Shown here: positions 9,185 through 18,293 of the stretch, one piece after another | Numbering within the stretch: the first letter of the stretch is position 1 | Layout: the number at the start of each line of letters is the position of its first letter | Source of the DNA: an uncultured Gemmiger sp. | Lineage (GTDB): Bacteria; Bacillota; Clostridia; Oscillospirales; Ruminococcaceae | Reading direction: 5' to 3' | Assembly (NCBI GenBank): GCA_944388145.1 | Contig: CALXHQ010000008.1 | Span: 1-64,000 of the forward strand | DNA length: 64,000 nt | Position numbers and translations under genes: made by a program | Notes under the pieces: generated by a model | What the model was told of the DNA's origin: nothing | Database searches by the model: none | Seen by the model: only the letters and a program-made list of their open reading frames with translations

Positions 9185-10753
9185 TTATTCGGCGGGCAAG
9201 CCGGCCTTTGCCTTCAGGGAGGCCAAATCGATCCGGCCCCACAGGCCGTTCTGCTTGGCCCACAGTTGGTCGTTATAGGCAGGGGCCAGGTCCTCAAACT
9301 GACCAAAGTCGAGCAGCAGGCTGCCGTCCCGATAGAGCAATCCCATTTGACCGCCGCGGCTGACCACCATTGTGCTGCAGGTGCAGGGAAAAGCCCGCGA
9401 GGTTTCTGCGGATGTACCGTAGGGCCAAGTGCTGTCATAGACAAAATCGGTAAGCAGGGCCCCGCTCTCATCCAGATAGGCCCACTTACCGTTTTGCTTT
9501 ACGGCGGCAACTCCCTCTGAAAAGTCCACCACATCCTCATAGGCAAAATCGGTGATAAGCTGGCCCTCGGGGGAGAGAAACGCGTAGGCGCTTCGGTCTG
9601 GATTGGCTGCAATGGGAATGTCGGGGTCGCTGGGGCTGTAATCCTGTGCAGGAAGATAGCTGGCACCCGGTATGATGGGATTGACACTGGAGAGATCCCA
9701 GCGGCAAACAGGGACCGGCTTTTGGAGGCTGATCTGCTGAACCACCTCCGCGAAGGTGGTAAACTCGGTGTAAGGCGGGCCGCTGGCAATATTGTGCGTT
9801 TCCCCGTAGAATAGGCCGGACGCAGGATCCAGCACAAAACCGGACTGGTTGTAGGCACCGTTCATAGCGCCGAAAGTGTAGTTGCCACCGGCAAAGGTGG
9901 GGGAAATGACCTCTCCGTTGTAAATACTGTCAATGTTGCCCATGTCGCCAAAATACAGGTAAGGCGATTCGGCTGCCACCACGTTGGGATAGAAGGCGTA
10001 TATCTCCGGTTGGCTGGCGGTGCCGGACAGAGTTTGATCGGTCTCCATATCGAGGATGTCGGAATCGGTAAAGCCGTATGCATTTACCCGTACAGCCGCC
10101 TGATAATACTGCGGCAGCGGCGAGAAGGAATCGCTGTGCCAGGCCCAGAAACTGTCGGCTTCCACAGGCAGCGGCGAAATGTCCAGATAGTCGTAGCTCG
10201 GTTCCACCAGCCAGGTCACATCCTCCGCGGTCAGGGGCAGGGTGACGAAGATCTCGTCCCGGATCTGGGTGAGCTCATCCTCGCTCAGGCCCATGTCGGC
10301 AGCGTGCTGCAGGTCGGCCTCGGCCTGCTCCACCTCATCCTGCCCGGCGTGGGCGCGGGCGCGGTCCACGTAGAGGTCGACGCTTGGCTGGCGCAGCACC
10401 TCAATGACCACGGTGTAGTCGGCCTCGGCGCTCTCGTAGTCAGCCAGGGCCAGGTAGGCGTCGCCGCGGCCCTGGTAGGCAGGGGCGCAGCGTTCGTCAA
10501 TCCGGATGGCGCTGGTGAACTCGATCACGGCGCTGTCGTAGTCCAGCTGGGCCAGGTATTTCTCGCCCAGGTCCAGGTGCTGCTGCACCAGGCGGGCGTT
10601 TGCCCGCCCACGGAGGAAGAGCAGCAGCCCCAATACCAGCGCTGCCAGCGTCAACAGGCCAAACAGCACCCAAAGAACGGTTTGAGGGACCGGCGGCCTC
10701 TCACGGGTGACGCTGCCGCGCCGTGGGGGCCGGCTTTGCAGTGTGTCGTTCAT
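9185..10753 (-). CDS. Membrane-anchored TPR and WG-repeat protein (copy A)
   Basis: The protein is 522 aa from ATG 10753, with GAGG 6 nt upstream. A single TM lies at about residues 25-49 (L-W-V-L-F-G-L-L-T-L...), followed by TPR-like repeats to about residue 150 (the pattern G-E-K-Y-L-A-Q-L-D-Y-D-S-A and A-Y-Q-G-R-G-D-A-Y-L-A-L). A unique middle region of about 200 residues comes next, then C-terminal WG-type repeats (W-A-Y-L-D-E-S-G, G-L-L-Y-R-D-G, G-L-W-G-R-I-D). WG repeats are common in bacterial proteins of unknown binding role. It is 45 nt downstream of its paralogue (copy B) and probably co-transcribed. The TM-TPR part is nearly identical to copy B at DNA level while the middle has diverged. 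Unlike copy B it ends without an SH3 domain. Specific function unknown. Confidence 0.8.
   Translation of the reverse strand: MNDTLQSRPPRRGSVTRERPPVPQTVLWVLFGLLTLAALVLGLLLFLRGRANARLVQQHLDLGEKYLAQLDYDSAVIEFTSAIRIDERCAPAYQGRGDAYLALADYESAEADYTVVIEVLRQPSVDLYVDRARAHAGQDEVEQAEADLQHAADMGLSEDELTQIRDEIFVTLPLTAEDVTWLVEPSYDYLDISPLPVEADSFWAWHSDSFSPLPQYYQAAVRVNAYGFTDSDILDMETDQTLSGTASQPEIYAFYPNVVAAESPYLYFGDMGNIDSIYNGEVISPTFAGGNYTFGAMNGAYNQSGFVLDPASGLFYGETHNIASGPPYTEFTTFAEVVQQISLQKPVPVCRWDLSSVNPIIPGASYLPAQDYSPSDPDIPIAANPDRSAYAFLSPEGQLITDFAYEDVVDFSEGVAAVKQNGKWAYLDESGALLTDFVYDSTWPYGTSAETSRAFPCTCSTMVVSRGGQMGLLYRDGSLLLDFGQFEDLAPAYNDQLWAKQNGLWGRIDLASLKAKAGLPAE
10204..10677. repeat. Near-identical 474-bp block, copy A
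   Basis: This block matches 12241-12714 base for base except for about 5 differences that I could find by reading. It encodes the TM segment and the TPR repeats of copy A. Sequence outside the block diverges at once on both sides. Confidence 0.95.
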
Positions 10754-10798
10754 GGAAAACCTCGCAGTTGTGATGTTTGCGCGGCCGGGTGTACCGCG

Positions 10799-12757
10799 TC
10801 ACTGGTCAGGAGCAGGGGTCAGGCTTTGCAGCTGAACCCAGCCGTAATAGTTGGTGGTGGTGTAGCGCTGGAATTCCAACGCGGCGCCCGGGTCGGTCAG
10901 AACTCGCTCTGTCCAGCCCACATAGACCCAATCGGCAGTGGTCCGGGTACCGCCGTAGACCCTCACACTCTCCCCGGCGGGGATGGTAGTTTTGAGGGTG
11001 TAGGTGGCGGCGGGGCCGGTGTACAAGGGCGCGGCGGCGGCTGTCAGCTGGTCCTCGCTCACCCGCTGGTAGAAGTCGTACAGCTGGCTTTGGGTGGCGG
11101 GATAGTCGATGGGCACATTCTCGGGGGCTTGCTGCTGCTGGGTTTCCACCCAAAAGTAGGGCGGGTCGGGCAGCTCGGTCTTGGCGGGAACGCTCAGCTC
11201 CGCCGAGAGGTGGGCCCGCCGCTTGACGGCGGCCAGGTCCACCAGGCCCCACCGGCCATCCTGTTTGGCCCACAGCTCGTTGTTGTAGGCGGGGGCCAGG
11301 TCCTCAAACGCGCCAAAGTCAATCAGCAGGGTGCCGTCCCGGTAGAGAAGCCCCGCCTGGCCGTTTTGGTAGACCACCATCGTGTCCGAGGTGCAGGGGT
11401 AAGCGGTGTACTCGGTGGGATGGCCGCCAAATTCGCCGTAATTGGGGTCGTAGGGCCCCACGCAGGCCCAGACGCCGTCATAGACAAAGTCGGTGATCTC
11501 GGCGCCGGTCTCGTCAATATAGCCCCACTTGCCGTTTTTGCAGCAGGCGGCGATGCCCTCTGAGAAATCCTCGGCCCGGTCATAGAGAAAGTCGGTGATC
11601 AGCTGGCCGTCGGTGCCGACGTAAGCCTTGGGGTAGTTCTGGGCGTTGGATTCCACCGTATCATAGAACAGGTTGCCCGGGCTGTCCTCGGTGCCGGCCT
11701 CCAGAACCAGCGGCTGGCTGTAATCCAGCCCGCTGGCGGAAGTGTCCAGCCGGCCGGCCGGATAGGGCTTGTGCAGCCCCGACTGGGACACCGGCGTGAT
11801 GTAGTGGCCGTAGAACTTCCCGACGGTCAGGCCCTGCCGGGTGGCGGTGTCGTAGTAGACCTGCATACTGCCGCCGCCGCGCTCCGCGGTGGTGAACAGG
11901 TACCAGGGGGCGGGGTAGTGCTCAAACAGCACGGCACCGTCATCTATATAGTTGATGATGCCCGAGGCGTCATACCGGGCCACGATAAAGCTGTCCGTGT
12001 AACCGACCGGGGCATCCATCTGGATGTCGCCGCTGTCGATGTGGTCGGGCATATAATACAGCCGCCAGCTGCCGTCGGCCAGCTGCACCTGATAGTACTG
12101 GGGCAGGTTGGAATAACCGGGGAAGCTCATCTCATAAAAACAGGTACCAATCGGCTGCTGCCCGTCCGAGTAGTCGCCTGCAATATCGCTGAAGCTGTTG
12201 CCCCGCAGCGGCACCACATTCTGGTAGTCGTACTCCGGCTCCACCAGCCAGGTCACGTCCTCCGCGGACAGGGGCAGGGTGACGAAGATCTCGTCCCGGA
12301 TCTGGGTGAGCTCATCCTCGCTCAGGCCCATGTCGGCAGCGTGCTGCAGGTCGGCCTCGGCCTGCTCCACCTCATCCTGCCCGGCGTGGGCGCGGGCGCG
12401 GTCCACGTAGAGGTCGACGCTTGGCTGGCGCAGCACCTCAATGACCACGGTGTAGTCGGCCTCGGCGCTCTCGTAGTCAGCCAGGGCCAGGTAGGCGTCG
12501 CCGCGGCCCTGGTAGGCAGGGGCGCAGCGTTCGTCAATCCGGATGGCGCTGGTGAACTCGATCACGGCGCTGTCGTAGTCCAGCTGGGCCAGGTATTTCT
12601 CGCCCAGGTCCAGGTGCTGCTGCACCAGGCGGGCGTTTGCCCGCCCGCGGAGGAAGAGCAGCAGCCCCAATACCAGCGCTGCCAGCGCCAGCAGGCCAAA
12701 CAGCACCCAAAGAATGATGGAGAAAACCGGCACTTTCCGGCAGTGGGGCTGGTTCAT
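10799..12757 (-). CDS. Membrane-anchored TPR, WG-repeat and SH3-like protein (copy B)
   Basis: The protein is 652 aa from ATG 12757, with a strong AAGGAGG upstream; a longer upstream frame lacks a signal and is rejected. The order is short N-terminus, TM at about 12-36, TPR-like repeats to about 150, a divergent middle, WG repeats (K-W-G-Y-I-D-E-T-G, G-L-L-Y-R-D-G, R-W-G-L-V-D-L), and a C-terminal SH3_3-like domain (Y-T-L-K-T-T-I-P-A-G-E-S-V-R-V-Y-G ... W-V-Y-V-G-W). It is the first gene of a two-gene minus-strand unit with copy A. The divergent T7SS-like operon starts about 540 bp away on the other strand and shares the theme of TM-TPR proteins, so a functional link is plausible but unproven. 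Confidence 0.8.
   Translation of the reverse strand: MNQPHCRKVPVFSIILWVLFGLLALAALVLGLLLFLRGRANARLVQQHLDLGEKYLAQLDYDSAVIEFTSAIRIDERCAPAYQGRGDAYLALADYESAEADYTVVIEVLRQPSVDLYVDRARAHAGQDEVEQAEADLQHAADMGLSEDELTQIRDEIFVTLPLSAEDVTWLVEPEYDYQNVVPLRGNSFSDIAGDYSDGQQPIGTCFYEMSFPGYSNLPQYYQVQLADGSWRLYYMPDHIDSGDIQMDAPVGYTDSFIVARYDASGIINYIDDGAVLFEHYPAPWYLFTTAERGGGSMQVYYDTATRQGLTVGKFYGHYITPVSQSGLHKPYPAGRLDTSASGLDYSQPLVLEAGTEDSPGNLFYDTVESNAQNYPKAYVGTDGQLITDFLYDRAEDFSEGIAACCKNGKWGYIDETGAEITDFVYDGVWACVGPYDPNYGEFGGHPTEYTAYPCTSDTMVVYQNGQAGLLYRDGTLLIDFGAFEDLAPAYNNELWAKQDGRWGLVDLAAVKRRAHLSAELSVPAKTELPDPPYFWVETQQQQAPENVPIDYPATQSQLYDFYQRVSEDQLTAAAAPLYTGPAATYTLKTTIPAGESVRVYGGTRTTADWVYVGWTERVLTDPGAALEFQRYTTTNYYGWVQLQSLTPAPDQ
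12241..12714. repeat. Near-identical 474-bp block, copy B
   Basis: This is the partner of 10204-10677 in the same orientation, with offset 2037. It covers the TM-TPR coding part of copy B. Confidence 0.95.
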
Positions 12758-13187
12758 AGGTGTTATCCTCCTTCTCAAAACCGATGATCCGGGCGGCGGC
12801 GTTGAAATCGCCGGGCAATTCTGCATTAAAAATCTGAAAATACCCCGGCATTGTCTCAATCTACCGGGGAAACGCCGCACTATTCCCCGGCCGGCGCCTA
12901 AAATGCCGCCTGCTGCGATGCAGAGACTTGGAATACAGCGTATCACGACAGTCTTGCACTGTGTGTTTGTTGCCGCTCCGCAAAGTGATGTCTCCTTAAT
13001 CGGAATGACTTTAGTATAACATGGTGAGTTGTTCCGCCGCATTGATGCAGGTTAATCCTTCGTAGAAAGAGATCAAGTGAGACTTTGCAAAAATTGACAC
13101 AAGTTAATTTTAAGAAAGAAATCCGGCAATTTTGATGAAAAAAAGGAGGCTGCCTGCGCAAAAGCAGGCGTTTTGGAACAAATCGTG
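12758..13187. other. Gene-free divergent intergenic region
   Basis: These 430 bases separate the minus-strand TPR/WG pair from the plus-strand secretion locus. I see no gene. There are small hairpins, CCCCGG/CCGGGG near 12843-12870 and GCCTGC/GCAGGC at 13152-13169, and a TATACT-like -10 on the minus strand near 13014-13019 that could serve the TPR/WG genes. From about 13050 the sequence becomes AT-rich, leading into the plus-strand promoter. Confidence 0.5.
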
Positions 13188-13216
13188 TTGAAAGTGTGAA
13201 CAAAATTCGATATAAT
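13188..13216 (+). promoter_or_regulatory. Promoter of the T7SS/kinase operon
   Basis: TTGAAA at 13188-13193, a 17-nt spacer and a perfect TATAAT at 13211-13216 lie about 80 nt upstream of the first kinase gene. The next strong-looking promoter in the same direction is many genes downstream, so this may drive a long transcript. Confidence 0.85.
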
Positions 13217-13293
13217 CAATACATATTCTGCAAGTTCCCCGGGGCCGGATCAGGGGGCTGCGGAGCAATCCAGACAGAAAGGGGGCGGCTGCC

Positions 13294-14649
13294 ATGCTGC
13301 AAAGCGGCACCGTGGTGGTGGACCGGATCTGCATTGTGCGGCCCATCGGCAAGGGTGGTATGGGCCAGGTGTATTTGGCCCGGGACCTGGACGACGGGAC
13401 CCCCTGGGCGGTGAAGGAACAGCAGCTTACCCCCAAAAACCGGGAGTTTCTGCGCAACGAGGCCCGCATCCAAAGCCGGCTGAGCCACCCCGCCCTGCCC
13501 CGGGTGCGCAACGTGCTGGAAACCGACGACAAGCTCTATCTGGTGATGGAGTATGTGGCAGGGGAAACACTGCAGCAGATGATCGACCGGCAGGGCCGCT
13601 TCCCGGAGCAGCGGGTGCTGCGCTGGGTAGGCCAGCTGGCGGGCATCCTGGCCTATCTGCACGGGCTGCCCCAGCCCATTGCCTACCGGGACCTGAAACC
13701 CACCAATATCATCATCTCCCCCAACGATACTGTGCGCCTGATTGACTTTGGCATCGCTGAGGAATACCGCACCCCTCGCCCCGGGCGGCGGCTGCTGGCC
13801 TTGACCCGGGGCTTTGCCGCACCGGAGCAGTACAGCGCCGATTTCGGCGCCGATGTGCGCACCGACCTGTATGCCCTGGGGGCCACGGCGCACTATCTGC
13901 TCACCGGCAAGGACCCCCGCAAGCCGCCTTTCCGGTTTGACCCGGTGCGGCGGCTGAACCCGGCCGTCAGCCTGGCTACGGAGGCGCTGGTCAAGCGCTG
14001 CCTGCAGCCCAGCCCTGCCCGCCGGTTCCAGAGCGCCCAGCAGCTGCTCTATGCCCTCAACGACCTGCCCAACGCCGAGCGGCGGCTGCGCAGGGCACGG
14101 CGGCGGCGCATCGGGCTGGGCATTGGCAGTGCTGCCTGTATGGTTGTGCTGCTGGCCGGCGTGTTTTTTGCCACCAGCCTGGGGCGGCGCAGCCAGGTGG
14201 AACAGTACTACCAGCTGTTGGAACAGGCGGACGACGCCCTGCTGGGCGGCGACGCCGACGCCAGCCGCAGCCTGCTGCGCCAGGCCATCCGGCAGCAGCC
14301 CGATGTGCCGGATGCCTACATCCGCCAGGCGCGGACCTATCTGGCCGAGGGCGATACCGCCGCCTGCCTGGACTACATCCAGACCGAGCTGCTGGACCAG
14401 TTCGACAACCTGTATGAAAACCCTGATTTTCTGCGTCTGATGGCGGACTTTTACCTCAGCCAGCAGATGTACGAGGATGCCCTGTATTACTGTGAGACCC
14501 TGTCCCAGGCGGACCCTGAGGACATGGATGCGCTGTATGATCTGACCCTCTGCCAGACCCGGCTGGGCATGGCCGAGGCAGCCGAAAACACCCAGCGTCT
14601 GCGCCAGGCGGGTGTGCCGGAGGAAAAGCTGGCGCAGCTGCAGCCCTGA
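13294..14649 (+). CDS. Transmembrane Ser/Thr protein kinase with TPR ectodomain (EssB-like layout)
   Basis: The protein is 451 aa from ATG 13294 behind GAAAGGGGG. The Hanks-type kinase domain occupies residues 1-255: glycine loop G19-K-G-G-M-G24, Lys41 in A-V-K, helix-C Glu56, catalytic Y-R-D-L-K-P-T-N with Asp133, D151-F-G and an A-P-E activation segment. All catalytic residues appear intact. A basic stretch and a TM at about 274-296 follow, then a C-terminal helical TPR-like region, probably outside the cell. This order and length match EssB/YukC of T7SSb, which has a pseudokinase, a TM and a helical ectodomain. Here the kinase looks active, so it may act as both the EssB-like scaffold and a regulator. 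It is first in the operon. The kinase call is firm; the EssB link is inference. Confidence 0.9.
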   Translation: MLQSGTVVVDRICIVRPIGKGGMGQVYLARDLDDGTPWAVKEQQLTPKNREFLRNEARIQSRLSHPALPRVRNVLETDDKLYLVMEYVAGETLQQMIDRQGRFPEQRVLRWVGQLAGILAYLHGLPQPIAYRDLKPTNIIISPNDTVRLIDFGIAEEYRTPRPGRRLLALTRGFAAPEQYSADFGADVRTDLYALGATAHYLLTGKDPRKPPFRFDPVRRLNPAVSLATEALVKRCLQPSPARRFQSAQQLLYALNDLPNAERRLRRARRRRIGLGIGSAACMVVLLAGVFFATSLGRRSQVEQYYQLLEQADDALLGGDADASRSLLRQAIRQQPDVPDAYIRQARTYLAEGDTAACLDYIQTELLDQFDNLYENPDFLRLMADFYLSQQMYEDALYYCETLSQADPEDMDALYDLTLCQTRLGMAEAAENTQRLRQAGVPEEKLAQLQP

Positions 14650-14706
14650 CCCCCTGCGGCGGGGCAGGCAAACAGCCGGGCTTGCTGCCCGGGAAAGGAT
14701 GAGAGG

Positions 14707-16179
14707 ATGGAACGGAAAAAGCTCAGTGCAGCCACATGGACCTGCCTGCTGGGCGGCCTGGCAGCCGCGGTGGTGGGGTTTGGCTTTGTGTTTGCCGGCA
14801 CCGCCGCGCCCCGCCCGGTGCGCACGGCGCAGGACGACCTGGACGAGGGCGGCTTTTACATGGACCAGGGCGAGTACGCCAACGCCCTGATCTGCTATCA
14901 GGATGCGCTGGAGAAGGACGGGACCAGCACCGACGCCCTGCGCGGCACCGCCCAGGCCTATGAGGCGATGGAGTACACCGCCCAGGCGGTGGAGGCCTAC
15001 ACCCAGCTGACCGCCCAGCCGGACGCCACGGTGGACGACTGGCTGGCGCTGATTGAGCTGACCATCCAGAACGGCGACCCTGAGGGCGCCAGGACCATCG
15101 CTGAGCAGGCGCTGCCGCAGGATGACAGCGGCCGGGTGCAGGCAATGGTGGACCAGATGAACCCCGCCGCGCCCCAGTTCAACTATGCCAGCGGCTCCTA
15201 CGCCAGTTATCTGCTGCTGGAGGTGACTGCCCAGCCGGAGAACGCCACCGTCTACTACACGCTGGACGGCAGCGACCCCACAACAGGCTCGCTGGTCTAC
15301 CGGGACGGCATCGTCATCAGCGCACCCAGCACAACGGTCAAGGCCTGCGCCGTCAGCCCGCTGGGCTACCGCAGCGAGGTGGTGCAGCTGGACTTTTTCC
15401 TCACGGTGCCGGTGCAGGAAATTTTGGCCGGCAACTACGGCCCGGTGGCCCAGGCCCTGCGTTACAACATCCTGGACCGGGACGACTACGACGCCCCCAT
15501 CTATAATTACGAGGCCGCCCAGGTGCGGGAACTGTACCTGGTGGGCATTTACACCGGTGATGACGAGCCGATGCCCGTCACCTTCTATGCGAACCGCTAT
15601 GTGACCTACGGCACCAACCAGGAGTATTACCGCGGCGACGGTGACCTGACCGGCATCGAGTATATGCCCTTTTTGCGGACGCTGGTGGTGGCCTTCCAGG
15701 ACGATCTGTCCCTGCAGCCGCTGACCGGCCTGCACTATCTGGAAGAGCTGTCGCTGCTCAACGACGGCATCACCGACATCACCCCCCTGGCGGGGCTGAG
15801 CAACCTCAAGCGGCTGGCCCTGGGCTGGAACAACATCACCGACGTCAGCGCTCTGGGCGGCCTGACCGGGCTGACCTCGCTGGGGCTGTGGAACAACCAG
15901 ATCAGCGACATCGGCGCCCTGGGCGGCCTGATCCAGCTGACCTATCTGGACATCGCCAACAACCAGGTCAGCAGCATCCAGCCGGTGTCGGGCATGTCCC
16001 AGCTGACCAGCTTCTGGTGTAATGGCAACCGCATTGGCGACCTGTCGCCGCTGGACAGCTGCTCCAACCTGAATATTCTGATGCAGACCGGCAACCCGGT
16101 GACCAACTATGGCGCCTGGGGCCAGAATGCCGGCCGTCTGCGCCAGACCGACCTGACGATGGGAGGTGGCCAACCGTGA
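14707..16179 (+). CDS. Membrane-anchored TPR / chitobiase-C-like / leucine-rich-repeat protein
   Basis: The protein is 490 aa. An N-terminal signal anchor (residues about 10-31) is followed by TPR-like helices at about 40-115. A beta-domain like the CHB_HEX_C chitobiase C-terminal module follows (Y-Y-T-L-D-G-S-D-P-T-T-G, about 158-235), then an LRR array at about 330-465 with the internalin-like pattern L-x-x-L-x-L-x-x-N-x-I-x-D-I. It is exported or surface-exposed and likely binds protein or glycan partners. It lies 57 nt after the kinase gene and overlaps the start of the vWA gene by 4 nt (ATG 16176), so translation is coupled. The gene at 18802 is a paralogue with the same three-part architecture but a lipoprotein signal. 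Confidence 0.8.
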   Translation: MERKKLSAATWTCLLGGLAAAVVGFGFVFAGTAAPRPVRTAQDDLDEGGFYMDQGEYANALICYQDALEKDGTSTDALRGTAQAYEAMEYTAQAVEAYTQLTAQPDATVDDWLALIELTIQNGDPEGARTIAEQALPQDDSGRVQAMVDQMNPAAPQFNYASGSYASYLLLEVTAQPENATVYYTLDGSDPTTGSLVYRDGIVISAPSTTVKACAVSPLGYRSEVVQLDFFLTVPVQEILAGNYGPVAQALRYNILDRDDYDAPIYNYEAAQVRELYLVGIYTGDDEPMPVTFYANRYVTYGTNQEYYRGDGDLTGIEYMPFLRTLVVAFQDDLSLQPLTGLHYLEELSLLNDGITDITPLAGLSNLKRLALGWNNITDVSALGGLTGLTSLGLWNNQISDIGALGGLIQLTYLDIANNQVSSIQPVSGMSQLTSFWCNGNRIGDLSPLDSCSNLNILMQTGNPVTNYGAWGQNAGRLRQTDLTMGGGQP

Positions 16180-18287
16180 ACCTTGTCATGATGATCCTGC
16201 TCATCGCTGTGGCGGTGGAATGCCTGGTGCTGCTTGTTCTGGCACTGGCCCGGCGGCTGACCAAGCGCTTTTTTGCCATCGTGGCCTCGATCAGTGCGGC
16301 GGTATGCCTGCTGGTGCTGCTGGTTTCCGGCGTGGTGCCGGTGTTTGGCCGCACCGGCGTGAACCTGGACCAGCGGGAGTACCTGTACATGGCGGCCCGC
16401 CTGCTGGAACAGGACGACCCGGCCCACTCGCTGGAGGCGCTGGGCGCCGTGACCGATGAGGACTGCGGCCGGTACGGCTCCCGCCAGCTGCGCGGCCTGG
16501 CCTATAACATGGACGGCGCCTATGCCACCGCCGTCTACTATCTGGAAAACTGCGAGGAGGACAACGCCCCCGCGCTGTGGCAGCTTTCACTGGACGAGCA
16601 GCCCGCCGACGAGACGCTGCGCCAGGCGGTGATCCAGTACACGCTGGAGGAGCTGTCCTTCTCAGAGCGGGAGCAGCAGCGTTTGGACGCCGAGCTGCGG
16701 CTGCGCTTTCTGACCACCGGGTCCGGTGCCCCCGAACAGCAGGACGAGACGGACAGCGAGGACCTGATCCTGCAGGCCAAGGCCGCCATTGCCGACCGCA
16801 ACACCCGGCAGGCCTTTGACCTGATGGCAAAAGCCGCCCAGGACGGCGGCGTGCAGGAGGCTGTGGTGGTCTCGCAGATGTATGTGTACAACTATGACCA
16901 GCGCACCCTGGCCGAGCCGGACAGCGAGTACGACCTGCTTTTGCAGGCCATGACCAGCGCCGAGGCCGACCTGGCCCGCGCCGACCTGGCCCGGCAGCAG
17001 CAGCCCGGCCAGCAGGCCGATCAGGACTATCAGCTGGCGGCAGCCCGCTACCAGCTGGCCCGGGACCGGCTGACCCAGGAGTCGGTCAAGCGTGCCGTCA
17101 ATTATCTGGAGGCCTGCCGCCCGGCGGACGCTGAGCAGAACATCGCCTACCAGCTGCAAATGGCCTACCTGTACTATCAGTCCAATCAGTATGACGCCGC
17201 CCGCCAATGCCTGGACCATATCTTTGGCACCGGCACGGTGGACAGGGACCAGTGGATGGGCCTGGAAAGCGCGCTGCTGCTGGAGGCCTATCTGACCTAC
17301 GATGACGACAGCACCACCGGCGACTTTGACACTGTCTACTGCCAGATGATGGCCCAGCTCTACTTAAACATCCTGCAGGTGAACGACAGCGGCTTCTGCG
17401 ATTTTCTGCGGGAATATTTCCGGGATCTGCTGTCCGGCATCCGGGTGGGCAATGTGGATTACAGCGCCTTCCCGCAGGTGACGGTCAGCCTGTCCAGCAC
17501 CGAAACCGAGATCACCACCGACACCATCCGCCTGGAAGATACCGGTGAGCAGATCCGGGAGTTTACGGTGGAAGAACAGATGGCGGGGCAGCTCTCGGTC
17601 TGCTATGTGCTGGACCTGAGCGGCAGTATGATGGGCCGTCCGCTGAACGACGCGGTGGACGCCATCCAGACCTCGCTGGACTCTCTGGCAGAGGGCACCC
17701 AGGTGGGCCTTGTCACCTTTGAAAACACCGCAACCGTCCAAAGCGGTTTGACCACCTCCACCCAGTCGGTGGCCAGCCTGCTGGGCGGGCTGCAGGCCTA
17801 CGGCGGCACCAACATCTCCAGCGGCCTGCAGGCGGCAGCCGAAGTGCTGGAGGGTGGCACCGGCGAGCGGATTGTGGTGCTGGTATCGGACGGCGTGGAC
17901 GGCTACACCGAGGATCTGCCCTCCGCCCTCAATGCCCTGAACATCGGCGGCATCACGGTGTACACCGTTGGCCTGACCGGCTGCGACAGGCAGTATCTGG
18001 ACGGGATCGCCCGCGAAACCGGCGGCAGCTTTGTCATGGCGGACAGCTCCTCCCAGCTGGCAGACATCCTGGCCGGCATCCAGCAGGCCGCCAGCCACAG
18101 CTACCTGGTGACCTATCAGGTGGCTGACACCACCCGCACCCGGCGCGAGCTGCGGGTGACCGGCGTGGCCACCACCGACCAGGCAAAACGTACCTACAAT
18201 ACCGAGCAGACATCCGCCGGCGGGGAGGACGCAGCGGAGCAGGCTTCGGACTATTTCCGCCAGATCGGCGGTACCGGAAGGGGGTAA
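16176..18287 (+). CDS. Membrane protein with extracellular vWA domain
   Basis: The protein is 703 aa. Two TM helices (about 3-27 and 32-55) are followed by a long helical TPR-like region. A von Willebrand A domain follows from about residue 470 with MIDAS motif D480-L-S-G-S-M, a conserved T in G-G-T-N-I-S-S and D in S-D-G-V-D. vWA domains bind protein partners through a metal ion. The start overlaps the upstream LRR gene by 4 nt, and the next gene begins 6 nt after the stop, so the block is tightly co-translated. In this locus it may assemble the secretion complex or sense extracellular partners; that role is inferred. Confidence 0.8.
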   Translation: MNLVMMILLIAVAVECLVLLVLALARRLTKRFFAIVASISAAVCLLVLLVSGVVPVFGRTGVNLDQREYLYMAARLLEQDDPAHSLEALGAVTDEDCGRYGSRQLRGLAYNMDGAYATAVYYLENCEEDNAPALWQLSLDEQPADETLRQAVIQYTLEELSFSEREQQRLDAELRLRFLTTGSGAPEQQDETDSEDLILQAKAAIADRNTRQAFDLMAKAAQDGGVQEAVVVSQMYVYNYDQRTLAEPDSEYDLLLQAMTSAEADLARADLARQQQPGQQADQDYQLAAARYQLARDRLTQESVKRAVNYLEACRPADAEQNIAYQLQMAYLYYQSNQYDAARQCLDHIFGTGTVDRDQWMGLESALLLEAYLTYDDDSTTGDFDTVYCQMMAQLYLNILQVNDSGFCDFLREYFRDLLSGIRVGNVDYSAFPQVTVSLSSTETEITTDTIRLEDTGEQIREFTVEEQMAGQLSVCYVLDLSGSMMGRPLNDAVDAIQTSLDSLAEGTQVGLVTFENTATVQSGLTTSTQSVASLLGGLQAYGGTNISSGLQAAAEVLEGGTGERIVVLVSDGVDGYTEDLPSALNALNIGGITVYTVGLTGCDRQYLDGIARETGGSFVMADSSSQLADILAGIQQAASHSYLVTYQVADTTRTRRELRVTGVATTDQAKRTYNTEQTSAGGEDAAEQASDYFRQIGGTGRG

Positions 18288-18293
18288 TGGTTC

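Noticed and set aside
9214-9858. Extra frames within the TPR/WG genes suggesting frameshifts
   Set aside because: The main frames are open from ribosome site to stop with continuous WG-repeat pattern; the extra frames are Pro/Ser/Arg-rich shadows.
13152-13169. Terminator hairpin upstream of the kinase promoter
   Set aside because: The stem is only 6 bp and the nearest T-run on the minus strand is offset by several bases, so it is too weak to call.
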